From: Allopusillimonas ginsengisoli
Lineage (GTDB): Bacteria; Pseudomonadota; Gammaproteobacteria; Burkholderiales; Burkholderiaceae_B
DNA length: 64,000 nt
Assembly: GCF_004153455.1 (NCBI RefSeq)
Contig: NZ_SDQE01000015.1
Span: forward strand, 1 to 64,000
Direction: 5' to 3'
Shown here: positions 9,940 through 19,057 of the stretch, in pieces
Position numbering within the stretch: the first letter of the stretch is position 1
Layout: each line of letters opens with the position of its first letter
The notes under the pieces: model-generated
Database searches by the model: none
What the model saw: only the letters and a program-made list of their open reading frames with translations
What the model was told of the DNA's origin: nothing
Program-made: the position numbers and the translations under genes

Positions 9940-10752
9940 CTATAGCATCTGACCCAGAAACATCCTGCTGCGCTCATGCTGCGGCGCCGTGAAAAAGGCG
10001 TGAGATGGGGCTTCCTCGACGATTTTTCCTTGATCCATGAAAATCACGCGATGCGCGGCTTCGCGGGCGAATCCCATTTCGTGGGTGACGACCAGCATGG
10101 TCATGTGTTCGTCGGCCAGCTGGCGCATGGCGCGCAAGACTTCGCCGGTGAGCTCGGGGTCCAGCGCTGACGTTGGCTCGTCGAACAGCATGATGTCGGG
10201 TTCCATCGCCAGGGCGCGTGCTATCGCGACACGCTGTTTCTGGCCGCCTGAAAGCCGGTTGGGATAGTTGTCCCTTTTGTTCAGCAACCCTACTTTCCTT
10301 AGCAGTTCCTCAGCCTTGGGAATGATGGCGTCCCTGGACATGCCTTTGACCGTCAGCGGCGCTTCGATAATATTCTGCAGCACGGTCATGTGCGGGAAGA
10401 GATTGAAGGACTGAAACACCATGCTCATCTTTCGGCACAATCTGCGTACTTCTGCATCGCTGACGTATCGGCTGCTGCCGCCCTCTTCCGACGTTGCCAG
10501 CGCCTGGCCTTCGACTGCTATGCTACCCTGATCTATGGTTTCGAGGTTGATCAAACAACGCAAAAAAGTGCTTTTGCCCGAACCCGATGGGCCGATGACG
10601 GCAACGACTTCGCCTTTTCGCAAGGTCAAGGACACATTGTCCAACACCCGGTTGTCGCCGTAGGATTTGACGATATTGCGAGCGGCGATCATGACAGGAC
10701 GCGCATCCGTGCCCGTCTGATCGAGCGGCGGATTATTGGTCGTATTTGTCAT
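9940..10752 (-). CDS. Polar amino acid ABC transporter ATP-binding protein
   Basis: 270 residues. Walker A GPSGSGKST, the Q-loop in MVFQSFNLFPHMTVLQN, the ABC signature LSGGQKQR, Walker B IMLFDEPTSALDPE and the switch His in VVTHEMGF are all intact. The HMTVLQNI and GLLNKRD patterns are typical of the GlnQ/HisP branch. It energises import of an amino acid by the adjacent permease. Its start lies inside the 3' end of the permease gene, giving a 20-base overlap and implying translational coupling. Confidence 0.95.
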   Translation of the reverse strand: MTNTTNNPPLDQTGTDARPVMIAARNIVKSYGDNRVLDNVSLTLRKGEVVAVIGPSGSGKSTFLRCLINLETIDQGSIAVEGQALATSEEGGSSRYVSDAEVRRLCRKMSMVFQSFNLFPHMTVLQNIIEAPLTVKGMSRDAIIPKAEELLRKVGLLNKRDNYPNRLSGGQKQRVAIARALAMEPDIMLFDEPTSALDPELTGEVLRAMRQLADEHMTMLVVTHEMGFAREAAHRVIFMDQGKIVEEAPSHAFFTAPQHERSRMFLGQML

Positions 10753-11386
10753 AGCGTTTTTCCATGTACTGGAACATCCAGGTCAGCAACAACGTCATCA
10801 GCAAGTAGAAAACAGCCGCCACCAGAAAGGGCGTCGTGGTGAAATCACGCTGCACGATTCCCCGGGCCGCTCGCAGGATATCGTTGAGCGCCAGCACATA
10901 GATTAACGAGGTATCTTTGACCAGTGTGATGGTTTCGTTGCTCATGGGCGGCAATACACGCTGGACCATCTGCGGAAGCACAATGCGCCGCAAGGTCTGC
11001 AGATAGCTCATGCCCAGCACTTTGCTGCCCTCGTACTGCCCTCGGTCGACCGCCAGAATGCCGGCCCTGAATATTTCCGCAAAATAGGCGGCGTAATTCA
11101 GCGCAAAGGCCACGACGGCTGCCGGAAAATCCGGCAACCGTATGCCGATCACCGGCACGAACGGCAAGGCATAGTAAATGAACAGCATCTGCAGCATCAG
11201 CGGCGTGCCGCGCATGAGCCAGATATAGCCGTTCACCAGCCGACTAAGCGTACGCCATCTGGATATCCGGGCCAGGGCCAGCACCAGCCCCAGCGGTACG
11301 GACAACGCGAACGTTATGAAGAACAGCGCCAGGGTGACCTTCGCGCCCTGGGCCAATGGCTCCAAGAGGGAAATAATGTATTCCAT
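10733..11386 (-). CDS. Polar amino acid ABC transporter permease
   Basis: 217 residues with about five membrane segments. The HEAAxxxxxxA-like coupling loop reads EIFRAGILAVDRGQYEGSKVLGMS, followed by the LPQM motif, as in HisM/GlnP permeases. The early WLMRGTPLMLQ motif is also characteristic. Only one permease gene is present, so it probably works as a homodimer, as GlnP does. It is preceded by the binding protein gene (35-base gap) and overlaps the ATPase gene. Confidence 0.95.
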   Translation of the reverse strand: MEYIISLLEPLAQGAKVTLALFFITFALSVPLGLVLALARISRWRTLSRLVNGYIWLMRGTPLMLQMLFIYYALPFVPVIGIRLPDFPAAVVAFALNYAAYFAEIFRAGILAVDRGQYEGSKVLGMSYLQTLRRIVLPQMVQRVLPPMSNETITLVKDTSLIYVLALNDILRAARGIVQRDFTTTPFLVAAVFYLLMTLLLTWMFQYMEKRYDKYDQ

Positions 11387-11421
11387 TTATCAGGCTCTCC
11401 GAGCCATCTCGTGCCAGCCTG

Positions 11422-12210
11422 TTATTTGATGATGTCCGCGCCAAACCATTGGTTGGCAATGCGGCCGGAAGTGCCATCCTCTTTCATGGCGACCAGGGCT
11501 TCATCCAGCTTGCCAAGCAGTTCGGTGTCGTCCTTGCGAACACCTACCCCGTAGTCTTCAGTGCCAAAGTTTTCGTCGAGGATACGGTATTCGCCCTCGC
11601 GCTTGCTGGACAGATAACGGCCAACCACCTCATCCACCACGACGGCATCCAAACGCCCGGTTGACAAGTCCATCAGGGCAGAAACGTTGTCGGCAAAGGT
11701 CTTGAGCTCTTTCAGGCTGCCGGCGACGTCAGGCTCCTTCTTGATGGCATCCACCGCGCTGCTGCCTTCCTGCGCGCCAACGATTTTTCCTGCCAGATCT
11801 GCCTTGTCCTGAATGGAAGACTTGCCGGAGACGACGATAATCTGATGGTTCACCATATACGGCGCGGTGAATGCGATGTTTTTCTTGCGCTCTTCGGTAA
11901 TCGTCAGGCCGTTCCAGAGCACATCCACACGCTTGCCGTTGAGCTCCGCTTCCTTGCCGCCCCAGTCTATGGGCTTGAATTCGACGTCGACACCAAGACG
12001 TTTTGCGGCCTCGCGGGCCATATCGATATCAAAGCCGACCAATTGGTTGCTTTCATCCCGAAAGCCCATGGGCGGGAAATTGTCGTCCAGGCCGACAACG
12101 ATTTTCCGGGTTTCGGCCGGTGCGCTGGCCTGAGGGGCGTCGTCGCTTTGACCGCAAGCGGCAAGCAGCGCCGTTGCGGAGAACATACATACAGCAATCA
12201 GTTTTTTCAT
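11422..12210 (-). CDS. Amino acid ABC transporter substrate-binding lipoprotein
   Basis: 262 residues. A lipoprotein signal peptide ends in the lipobox LLAAC at about residue 19, so the mature protein is anchored by Cys19. The SBP_bac_3 domain follows (FPPMGFRDESNQLVGFDIDMA, then DVLWNGLTITEERKK), typical of polar amino acid receptors. The ligand cannot be assigned from the sequence. It is the first gene of the ABC operon; the promoter must lie in the 12211-12461 region shared with the divergent transporter gene. Confidence 0.93.
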   Translation of the reverse strand: MKKLIAVCMFSATALLAACGQSDDAPQASAPAETRKIVVGLDDNFPPMGFRDESNQLVGFDIDMAREAAKRLGVDVEFKPIDWGGKEAELNGKRVDVLWNGLTITEERKKNIAFTAPYMVNHQIIVVSGKSSIQDKADLAGKIVGAQEGSSAVDAIKKEPDVAGSLKELKTFADNVSALMDLSTGRLDAVVVDEVVGRYLSSKREGEYRILDENFGTEDYGVGVRKDDTELLGKLDEALVAMKEDGTSGRIANQWFGADIIK

Positions 12211-12461
12211 GTTGGCAGTGCCAGGGGCACGGTAATGGATGGGATGTAGTAGCGGCTCGAAGTGGCCGAATCCATTATTATAGCCAGCGTCGGCAGCCCG
12301 CCCGATAGCGCGCGATAGCGGGCACCGTGGATGCGCGCCATCCTTCTTTGTTGTCGAATCTCGCTAAAAAGCATATAGAAGTATCCTCGGCCGGCAACTC
12401 CGGTAAACTCGGAAAATCTTCAATATCCGTGGAGCGCTCCCGGCGTTTCCACCATGCTTTG

Positions 12462-13787
12462 ATGTCGCTGGGTCAAAATCTGCTGCTGTTGGCGGCGCTC
12501 GTTATCGCTGCTGCCTTTTTCTCTCTCGCCGAGATATCTCTGGCGGCGTCAAGACGGTTGCGCCTGCGCCGCATGGCGGAAGACGGCGATGCCCGTGCCG
12601 ATAAGGTCATGCGGGTTCAGCAACAGCCCGGCCATTATTTTACTGTTATCCAGATCGGCGTGAATGCCCTGGCCATCCTCGGAGGCATTGTCGGCGAAGG
12701 CCTGTTCAGCCCCTATGCGGCGCGGTTGCTGGAACAGTGGCTTGCTCCCGAATTGTCTGCCAGCCTGGGGTTTCTGGTGTCCTTTATTCTCGTGACATCG
12801 CTGTTTATTGTGCTTACGGACCTCATTCCCAAGCAGGCCGGGATGGCCGAGCCGGAACGGTTTGCCGTGCGTGTGATTGGTCTCATGCTTTTTCTGGCGA
12901 AACTGTTCAAGCCACTGGTATGGATTTACAGCCATATCGCCGACGGCTTGATGCGCTTGCTGGGGCTGCCCATGCGCCGCGATGACCGTGTAACCTCCGA
13001 TGACATTCTTGCCCTCACAGAAGCGGGCGCACGCTCAGGCCTGCTGGCCAGGGGTGAGCAGCAGATCATCGAGAATATTTTCGAGCTCGACACGCGCACA
13101 GTACCCAGCGCCATGACCCAGCGAGACCGAATCGCCTATTTTCATCTCGATGATCCGGATGACATTATTCGAGCCCGGATTTCCGAGGAGCCCTACTCCA
13201 CCTATCCCGTTTGTCAGGGCGACATCGATCATGTGGTTGGCTATGTCGAGGCGCGCGACCTGTTTCAGCGCGTGTTGAACAACCAGCCGATTTCCCTGGC
13301 TGACGGCCAGCTCATTCATAAAGCCCTGGTCGTTCCCGATCGCCTGACACTGGCCGAAGTACTGGAACAGTTCCGGCAGGTGGGTGAGGATTTCGCTATC
13401 ATCGTCAATGAATACAGTCTGGTCGTGGGCGTGGTCACGTTGAACGACGTCATGAGCACCGTCATGGGCGATCTGGTATCGCCCTGGGATGAAGACCAGA
13501 TCATCCAGCGCGATGAAAGCTCCTGGCTGATCGATGGCGCCACGCCCATCCAGGATGTGCGCAGGGCGCTGTCGCTGGAAGAATTGCTGCACGACGACGA
13601 ATATGAAACCTTGGCAGGGTTTCTGATGGATATGCTTCGCCGGGTTCCTCGCCGCACAGATACGGTCAGGCTGGGCGATTACAAGTTTGAGGTCATGGAC
13701 GTCGATACCTATCGTGTCGACCAGGTATTGGTCACGCGAATCACTCCGCCTGCCCTGCCCGTCGTCGTAGCACCCGCCAAGGAATAA
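12462..13787 (+). CDS. paeA: CNNM/CBS-domain membrane protein, PaeA (YtfL)-type polyamine exporter
   Basis: 441 residues from the ATG at 12462; an upstream frame to 12327 has no family similarity. Four N-terminal hydrophobic segments form the CNNM (DUF21) domain: FFSLAEISLAASRR, FTVIQIGVNALAILGGIVG, VLTDLIPKQAGM. A CBS pair (about 200-330) and a CorC_HlyC domain follow. Similarity to E. coli YtfL extends along the whole length, e.g. FELDTRTVPSAMT, GDIDHVVGY, FAIIVNEYSLVVGVVTLNDVM. E. coli PaeA (YtfL) is reported to export cadaverine and putrescine at the inner membrane. The gene is divergent from the ABC operon, and a phosphoribosyltransferase gene follows after 12 bases. Confidence 0.85.
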   Translation: MSLGQNLLLLAALVIAAAFFSLAEISLAASRRLRLRRMAEDGDARADKVMRVQQQPGHYFTVIQIGVNALAILGGIVGEGLFSPYAARLLEQWLAPELSASLGFLVSFILVTSLFIVLTDLIPKQAGMAEPERFAVRVIGLMLFLAKLFKPLVWIYSHIADGLMRLLGLPMRRDDRVTSDDILALTEAGARSGLLARGEQQIIENIFELDTRTVPSAMTQRDRIAYFHLDDPDDIIRARISEEPYSTYPVCQGDIDHVVGYVEARDLFQRVLNNQPISLADGQLIHKALVVPDRLTLAEVLEQFRQVGEDFAIIVNEYSLVVGVVTLNDVMSTVMGDLVSPWDEDQIIQRDESSWLIDGATPIQDVRRALSLEELLHDDEYETLAGFLMDMLRRVPRRTDTVRLGDYKFEVMDVDTYRVDQVLVTRITPPALPVVVAPAKE

Positions 13788-13799
13788 CACGGAGTCCCT

Positions 13800-14441
13800 A
13801 TGGACGCACTTTTTGAAGACAGACGCGACGCCGGTCGCCAGCTCGCCGCCGCATTGTCCGACGCCTACGCTGGGCGAGGCGATGTCATCGTACTGGGTTT
13901 GCCCCGCGGTGGTGTGCCGGTTGCTGCCGAGATTGCTCGGGCGCTGCATGCAAAGCTGGATGTGCTGCCTGTACGCAAGCTTGGCCTGCCCGGGCACAAG
14001 GAATACGCCATGGGTGCGATCGCCACGGGCGACGTCATGGTGCTGGACGAGAACGTACTGCAGGCCATGCGCGTTGATCGGGCCGCGATCGACACCGCCA
14101 AGGTGCTCGAGCAAGCCGAGCTGCGTCGCCGCGAACAGCTCTACCGCGCCGGCCGCGCGCCGCTGAATCTGGCCGGCAAGATTGTGATCGTGGTCGATGA
14201 TGGGCTGGCAACGGGCTGTACCATGCGCGCTGCGGTAGCGGCCATCCACAGTCATGACCCGGCAGAAATCGTTGTTGCCGCCCCGGTTTCCTCTGAAGAA
14301 GCCTGGGAGTCCTTGCGGCTTGGCGTTGCAGATATTGTCTGTCTGTCCATTCCGCAGATATTTCGCGCTGTTGGATTATGGTATCGATCATTTCCCCAGA
14401 CATCCGACGAAGAAGTTCTCCAGATCTTGGCAGAACGGTAG
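13800..14441 (+). CDS. Phosphoribosyltransferase family protein
   Basis: 213 residues. The PRPP-binding loop is VIVVDDGLATGCTMRAA (about 121-137), and an N-terminal VLGLPRGGVPVA supplies the second PRTase loop. This group of stand-alone PRTases is usually annotated by domain only and is found near stress or dormancy genes in many proteobacteria. The base substrate is unknown. GGAG lies 5 bases before the ATG. It probably forms an operon with paeA (12-base gap). Confidence 0.85.
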   Translation: MDALFEDRRDAGRQLAAALSDAYAGRGDVIVLGLPRGGVPVAAEIARALHAKLDVLPVRKLGLPGHKEYAMGAIATGDVMVLDENVLQAMRVDRAAIDTAKVLEQAELRRREQLYRAGRAPLNLAGKIVIVVDDGLATGCTMRAAVAAIHSHDPAEIVVAAPVSSEEAWESLRLGVADIVCLSIPQIFRAVGLWYRSFPQTSDEEVLQILAER

Positions 14442-14466
14442 GTATTTGCCAGCAATAATGCGGGCT

Positions 14467-14484
14467 TGCCGGTAAGCGCCGGCA
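14467..14484 (+). terminator. GC-rich hairpin, possible weak terminator
   Basis: TGCCGG and CCGGCA form a perfect 6-bp stem around a 6-base loop, 26 bases after the phosphoribosyltransferase stop. No T-tract follows (GGTTTCC), so any termination would be inefficient. It separates the paeA unit from the two-component genes. Confidence 0.3.
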
Positions 14485-14573
14485 GGTTTCCAGCCTTATT
14501 CTACATAGCGGTTAAAATTCAGGCGGCCGGCTGATGCGCCAACTCGGGCGACAGCGCGGCGGAGGATTTGTCC

Positions 14574-15290
14574 ATGTGGAAATGCCTGATAATCGAAGAC
14601 GACAGGGACAATGCCCACTACGTAGCGGAAGGCTTTCGTGAGCTGGGGCATCATCCCGTGGTCTGTTACGACGGCGTCGAGGGCCTGCGGCGGGCGACGA
14701 CCGAGCAATGGGATGTCATTATCCTCGACCGTATGCTGCCCAACCAGATCGATGGGCTGGCGATTCTCACCACCTTGCGTAGCCTGGGCAAAAAAGTGCC
14801 CGTCCTGGTGCTCAGTGCGCTGACGACGCTCGACGAGCGCGTCCGTGGGCTCAAATCCGGCGGCGACGACTATCTCGTCAAGCCTTTTGCATTGATGGAG
14901 CTTCTGGCCCGCACAGAAGCGCTGATACGGCGATCAAAGAACGACCAGAGCGACCTGCTGCTCGAGTATGCCGACTTGCGCATGGACCTGACCGTGCCGC
15001 GCGTAACACGTGGCGGCAAGGTCATTGCACTTCAACCTCGTGAATACCGGTTGCTTTCTTACATGATGATGCATCCAGAGCAAACCCTCACGCGCGCCAT
15101 GCTTCTGGGGTCGGTATGGGGATACCAGTTCAATCCTCAAACCAATGTCATCGATGCCGCCATCAGCCGTTTGCGGCAAAAAATCGACGGCGCCTATGCA
15201 CCACCGTGGCTGATTCATACCGTCAGAGGCGCCGGCTACATGCTCGCCGAACGAGATCATCCGTCGGGCAACACACGCAACGACTCATGA
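14574..15290 (+). CDS. OmpR-family response regulator (TctD-like)
   Basis: 238 residues from the ATG at 14574, with GGAGG at 14561-14565; a TTG at 14568 is too close to this site. The receiver domain has the acidic pair EDD (about 8-10), phospho-acceptor Asp in DVIILDRMLP, VLVLSALT and the conserved Lys in YLVKPF. A winged-helix C-terminal domain follows (LQPREYRLLSYMMMHPEQTLTRAML). The stop overlaps the kinase start (ATGA). The neighbouring tctB-tctA genes make control of tricarboxylate-type uptake its likely job, as for TctD. Confidence 0.92.
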   Translation: MWKCLIIEDDRDNAHYVAEGFRELGHHPVVCYDGVEGLRRATTEQWDVIILDRMLPNQIDGLAILTTLRSLGKKVPVLVLSALTTLDERVRGLKSGGDDYLVKPFALMELLARTEALIRRSKNDQSDLLLEYADLRMDLTVPRVTRGGKVIALQPREYRLLSYMMMHPEQTLTRAMLLGSVWGYQFNPQTNVIDAAISRLRQKIDGAYAPPWLIHTVRGAGYMLAERDHPSGNTRNDS

Positions 15291-16678
15291 CCATCGGCCA
15301 GATAGGACAAGCCTGGCGTCGATTGTGGGGGTCTGTCTCTTTTCGCCTCACGTTCAATTACAGCCTGCTCGCCGCCGGCACGACCATCGTCGTACTGCTG
15401 TTTGTCTACCTGCAGCTAGTGAATCTGCTGCAGATGCAGTTCTCCCGCCAGATATCACTGGCGGCGCACAGACTGGTTGCCCTGTACGAAAATGAGGGTG
15501 CGCACGCCCTGTCCTCAGCCATCACCACCCTGTTGTCGGACCAAACGGATGTCGATTCGGAAATGTATCTGTTGCTGGATGCGCAGGGCGTAAAGCTGGC
15601 CGGCAATCTCGATCCCATGGATATCGGGCCTGGCGATCATGAGCTGTCCAGCACCACTTCAGAAGCGGTACTGCGCGACGGCATCCCAAGAGAAGGTTTT
15701 TTGCGCCTGCAACGCCTGGACAATGGATGGCTATTGGTGGTGGGCCATGATGTACGCGACCTGCAGGAGATCAAGCATCTGATCAGCCAGGCGATGCTGT
15801 TGACGACGTTCATTGCCATGTTGCTGGTGGCGGCTGGCACTTATGTGTTCCGCCTGGCGCTGACATGGCGGGTGCAGGATATCCGCGATACGGTAAGGCA
15901 TGTGGGTACAGGCGAATTGACGCGGCGAGTACCGGATGCGCAGGAAGAAGACGAATTTGCAGGGCTGCGTAACGACATCAACCATATGCTTGATCGCATT
16001 GAGGCACTCATGAGCGGCGTGCGCAACGTGTCGGACTCAATCGCGCATAATCTACGCACGCCTCTGGCCCGAGTTCTGGCCAACCTGCACGCAGCCCAGC
16101 ACCGACGACTGGACGGCCCCGCACAGGAAGCGGCCATCGACGAGGCGCGGCGCGAGATCATGGATCTCATTACCGTCACGGAGAAGCTGCTTCTGATTGC
16201 CGAGGCGGAATCAGGCGTGCGCCGCCAATCCTTCCAGAAACTGTGCCTAAGCGGCATTCTGGAGGATGTCGTCGATCTGTTTGAACCCCTAGCCGCGGAA
16301 AAGCACATTACCCTACACCTGCGCTGCGGGGCCGACCCGCGCGTATGGGCGGACGCCGACCTTCTGGCTGGCGTCTTCGTGAACATCATCGAAAACTCAC
16401 TGAAATACGCCGGCGACGGCACCAATATTGTGATCGACACAAGCCGGGAAGGCCGATTCGCCATCTTGACGATTGACGACGATGGCCCCGGTGTTGAAGC
16501 CCAGTTCATGGAGCATGTTGGCACGCGCTTTTATCGCCTGCGCCCCGATGCGCCGGGTTATGGGCTGGGCCTGGCGTCAGTCAGAGCCATCATCTCCCTG
16601 CATGAAGGCCAGGTGTGGTTCGAGGACGCACAACCTGGTTTTCGCGTACGCATTCAGCTTCCACTGGCGGAGCACTAG
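15287..16678 (+). CDS. Sensor histidine kinase (TctE-like)
   Basis: 463 residues from the ATG at 15287, which overlaps the response regulator stop; the frame is open upstream but that region only shadows the regulator gene. Order: first membrane segment (about 23-45), periplasmic sensor region (about 45-165), second membrane segment (about 166-190), HAMP, the dimerisation His in SIAHNLRTPL, then the ATPase domain with N-box IIENSLKYAG, DDDGPGV and a YGLGLASVRAI G-box. It phosphorylates the adjacent regulator. Position and architecture match TctE, which senses tri- or dicarboxylates. Confidence 0.92.
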   Translation: MTIGQIGQAWRRLWGSVSFRLTFNYSLLAAGTTIVVLLFVYLQLVNLLQMQFSRQISLAAHRLVALYENEGAHALSSAITTLLSDQTDVDSEMYLLLDAQGVKLAGNLDPMDIGPGDHELSSTTSEAVLRDGIPREGFLRLQRLDNGWLLVVGHDVRDLQEIKHLISQAMLLTTFIAMLLVAAGTYVFRLALTWRVQDIRDTVRHVGTGELTRRVPDAQEEDEFAGLRNDINHMLDRIEALMSGVRNVSDSIAHNLRTPLARVLANLHAAQHRRLDGPAQEAAIDEARREIMDLITVTEKLLLIAEAESGVRRQSFQKLCLSGILEDVVDLFEPLAAEKHITLHLRCGADPRVWADADLLAGVFVNIIENSLKYAGDGTNIVIDTSREGRFAILTIDDDGPGVEAQFMEHVGTRFYRLRPDAPGYGLGLASVRAIISLHEGQVWFEDAQPGFRVRIQLPLAEH

Positions 16679-16721
16679 CAGGGCCTCTCGCCCGCGTCCA
16701 TGCAAACGTCACCAGCCCCCC

Positions 16722-16748
16722 ATTACCGTTCGGTAATGTTGTGGTAAT
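16722..16748 (+). promoter_or_regulatory. ATTACC/GGTAAT repeats, candidate response-regulator site
   Basis: ATTACCG and CGGTAAT form a 7-bp inverted repeat around TT (16722-16737). A second GGTAAT starts at 16743, exactly 11 bases after the first at 16732. OmpR-type regulators bind direct repeats with one-turn spacing. The site lies 156 bases upstream of tctB and immediately after the two-component genes, so it is a good candidate for TctD-like control. This is inferred from pattern and position. Confidence 0.5.
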
Positions 16749-16903
16749 CCTCTTTTTGCGCCAGCCCCACCCTATCTCTCCTATGATTTCACGTTCGTTT
16801 CATTCCGGCAGTTAACGGGCTTGCGCGACAGTTCTTGTGGCGTGTGTTCGACGATTTACGGTGTGTTCCGTTATCACAGGGTGTGGAGAGAGGATCAACA
16901 AAA

Positions 16904-17365
16904 ATGAAGATCAGAAATAAACAGGATTTCTGGGCCGGCGTCATGTTCGTCGTCATCGGCCTGGGATTCGCCATTGGCGCAACCCGGTACTCCATGGGTA
17001 CCGCAGCGCGCATGGGGCCAGGCTATTTTCCCTTCTGGCTGGGGTTATGTCTGGCCATACTCGGGTCGGTCGTCGGCTTGAGCGCCTTGTCATCCAAGGC
17101 CGAAAAGCTCTCGCTGGAGCGATTCGACTTCAGCATTGCCTTCATCATTATCGGCTCGGTCGCCTTTACCGGCGTCATCATGAATTTCCTGGGTGTTTAC
17201 ATCTCGGTTTTCCTGTTGGTGTTTCTCAGCAGCTTCGCCAGTCACGTGTTCAGTTGGAAGATTGCCGCCATTAACGGCATTTTCATGACGCTGTTCGTAT
17301 GGCTGGCCTTCATCAAGGGTTTAGGGCTGATTTTCCCGCTGTGGCCCACCTTTCTCGGAACCTAG
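16904..17365 (+). CDS. tctB: Tripartite tricarboxylate transporter, small membrane subunit TctB
   Basis: 153 residues from the ATG at 16904, preceded by GGAGAGAGG; a longer frame to 16835 has no family likeness. Four hydrophobic segments and the motif GMGPGYFPFWLG-like stretch (ARMGPGYFPFWLGL, about 28-41) are typical of TctB. It is the small inner-membrane subunit of a secondary solute importer, followed 12 bases later by tctA. No tctC lies in this cluster. Confidence 0.92.
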   Translation: MKIRNKQDFWAGVMFVVIGLGFAIGATRYSMGTAARMGPGYFPFWLGLCLAILGSVVGLSALSSKAEKLSLERFDFSIAFIIIGSVAFTGVIMNFLGVYISVFLLVFLSSFASHVFSWKIAAINGIFMTLFVWLAFIKGLGLIFPLWPTFLGT

Positions 17366-17377
17366 GGGATATAAGAA

Positions 17378-18883
17378 ATGGAATTGCTTGAACATTTGAG
17401 CCTGGGTTTTTCCGTGGCATTGACGATGGAGAACGTCGCCTATTGCCTGTTGGGCTGTCTGCTGGGTACCTTGATCGGCGTTCTGCCCGGTATCGGTCCG
17501 GTGCCTACCATCGCCATGCTGTTGCCCATTACTTATGTGCTTCCGCCGGTGGCAGGCCTGATCATGCTGGCAGGCATATACTACGGCGCGCAGTACGGAG
17601 GATCAACGACAGCCATTCTCGTGGCGCTACCCGGTGAAACCTCTGCGGTGGTCACGGTGCTCGATGGCCACCAGATGGCGCGCAACGGGCGCGCCGGCGC
17701 AGCGCTGGCCATCGCCGCCATCGGCTCATTCTTCGCTGGTTGTTTTGCAACCGTGCTGCTGGCTGGCTTTGCGCCTCCCCTGGCTGAGGTTGCCTTCAAG
17801 TTCGGCCCCGCCGAATACTTCTCGCTGATGGTCTTGGGCTTGATCGGCGCCGTCGTGCTCGCCTCGGGCTCCTTGCCCAAAGCGATCTGCATGATCCTGC
17901 TGGGCCTGCTGCTGGGCATGATCGGCACGGATGTGAACTCCGGCGTCGCCCGCTACGATTTCGGCATCCCCGAACTACAGGATGGTATTGACTTTGCCGT
18001 GGTTGCGATGGGCGTGTTCGGTTTCGCCGAAATCATGACGAACCTGGAGCTGCGCGATCAGCGTGTCGATATCACGGACAAAGTCGGCTCTCTCTATCCC
18101 AACAGGCAAGAGTTCAAGGAAGCGTGGCCCGCCTGCGTGCGCGGAACGGCATTGGGATCTTGTCTCGGAATTCTGCCAGGCGGCGGCGCCGTGCTGTCTT
18201 CCTTTGCCTCGTATACGCTGGAGAAAAAAATCTCCAAGAATCCTGAGCGTTTTGGCAAAGGTCACCCTGCCGGCCTGGCCGGCCCTGAGTCCGCCAACAA
18301 TGCTGCGGCGCAGACGTCTTTCATCCCGTTGCTTACACTGGGTATTCCTGGCAACGCTGTGACGGCCTTGATGATAGGCGCGATGACCATCCACAACATC
18401 CAGCCTGGCCCCCAGGTGATGACCAGCCACCCGGATTTGTTCTGGGGCCTGATCGTCTCGATGTGGATAGGCAACTTGATGCTGATTGTCCTGAACCTGC
18501 CCTTGGTGGGCCTGTGGGTCAAGCTCCTGAAAGTGCCGTATCGAATCCTGTTTCCAGCCATACTGGTCTTCTGCACGATAGGTGTATATTCGCTGAACTA
18601 CAACGTCTTCGATATCTGGATGACCGCGGCATTTGGCCTGATCGGCTACACCTGGGCCAAGCTCAAGTGTGAAGGTGCGCCATTGCTGCTCGGCCTGGTG
18701 CTTGGCCCCATGATGGAAGAAAACTTCCGCCGGGCGCTGCTGCTGGCCCGCGGCGATTACACCACTTTTGTTACACGGCCGCTCTCACTGTCGTTGCTGA
18801 TCGTTGCGTTTGCGCTCGTCGTTATCGTGGCGCTGCCATCGGTCAAGAAAAAACGCGAAGAGGCTTTCGTCGAAGAAGACTAA
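17378..18883 (+). CDS. tctA: Tripartite tricarboxylate transporter, large membrane subunit TctA
   Basis: 501 residues and about 12 hydrophobic segments. The TctA signatures LIGVLPGIGPV near the start, YYGAQYGGSTTAIL (about 67-80), and the second repeat GILPGGGAVLSSFASYTLEKK with FIPLLTLGIPGNAVTALM are all present. Together with TctB it imports a carboxylate captured by a TctC/Bug receptor, which here must be encoded elsewhere. The length is normal for the family and no lesion is seen. Confidence 0.95.
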   Translation: MELLEHLSLGFSVALTMENVAYCLLGCLLGTLIGVLPGIGPVPTIAMLLPITYVLPPVAGLIMLAGIYYGAQYGGSTTAILVALPGETSAVVTVLDGHQMARNGRAGAALAIAAIGSFFAGCFATVLLAGFAPPLAEVAFKFGPAEYFSLMVLGLIGAVVLASGSLPKAICMILLGLLLGMIGTDVNSGVARYDFGIPELQDGIDFAVVAMGVFGFAEIMTNLELRDQRVDITDKVGSLYPNRQEFKEAWPACVRGTALGSCLGILPGGGAVLSSFASYTLEKKISKNPERFGKGHPAGLAGPESANNAAAQTSFIPLLTLGIPGNAVTALMIGAMTIHNIQPGPQVMTSHPDLFWGLIVSMWIGNLMLIVLNLPLVGLWVKLLKVPYRILFPAILVFCTIGVYSLNYNVFDIWMTAAFGLIGYTWAKLKCEGAPLLLGLVLGPMMEENFRRALLLARGDYTTFVTRPLSLSLLIVAFALVVIVALPSVKKKREEAFVEED

Positions 18884-18927
18884 TTCATCGCAGGTTTGCA
18901 ACATAAACCTGCAACCATGCTCGCCTG

Positions 18928-18967
18928 GCCCCCAAATATCAGGATACAAACCCGGATATTTGGGGGC
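18928..18967 (+). terminator. 13-bp perfect stem-loop after tctBA
   Basis: GCCCCCAAATATC at 18928-18940 pairs perfectly with 18955-18967 around a 14-base loop. It begins 45 bases after the tctA stop and is followed only by TTGCTATTG, so it may be a weak terminator or an mRNA-stabilising hairpin. It separates tctBA from the flavoprotein gene. Confidence 0.6.
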
Positions 18968-19057
18968 TTGCTATTGCAGGAAACAGATATCTGCCGTTAT
19001 CCTGAATCAAGTATCCCCATGGTGGCCGTGATAGTGGTTATCGATAAGCATATAGGC

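Noticed and set aside
13035-14255. 406-codon minus-strand ORF
   Set aside because: Antisense to paeA and the phosphoribosyltransferase gene, both with clear family motifs.
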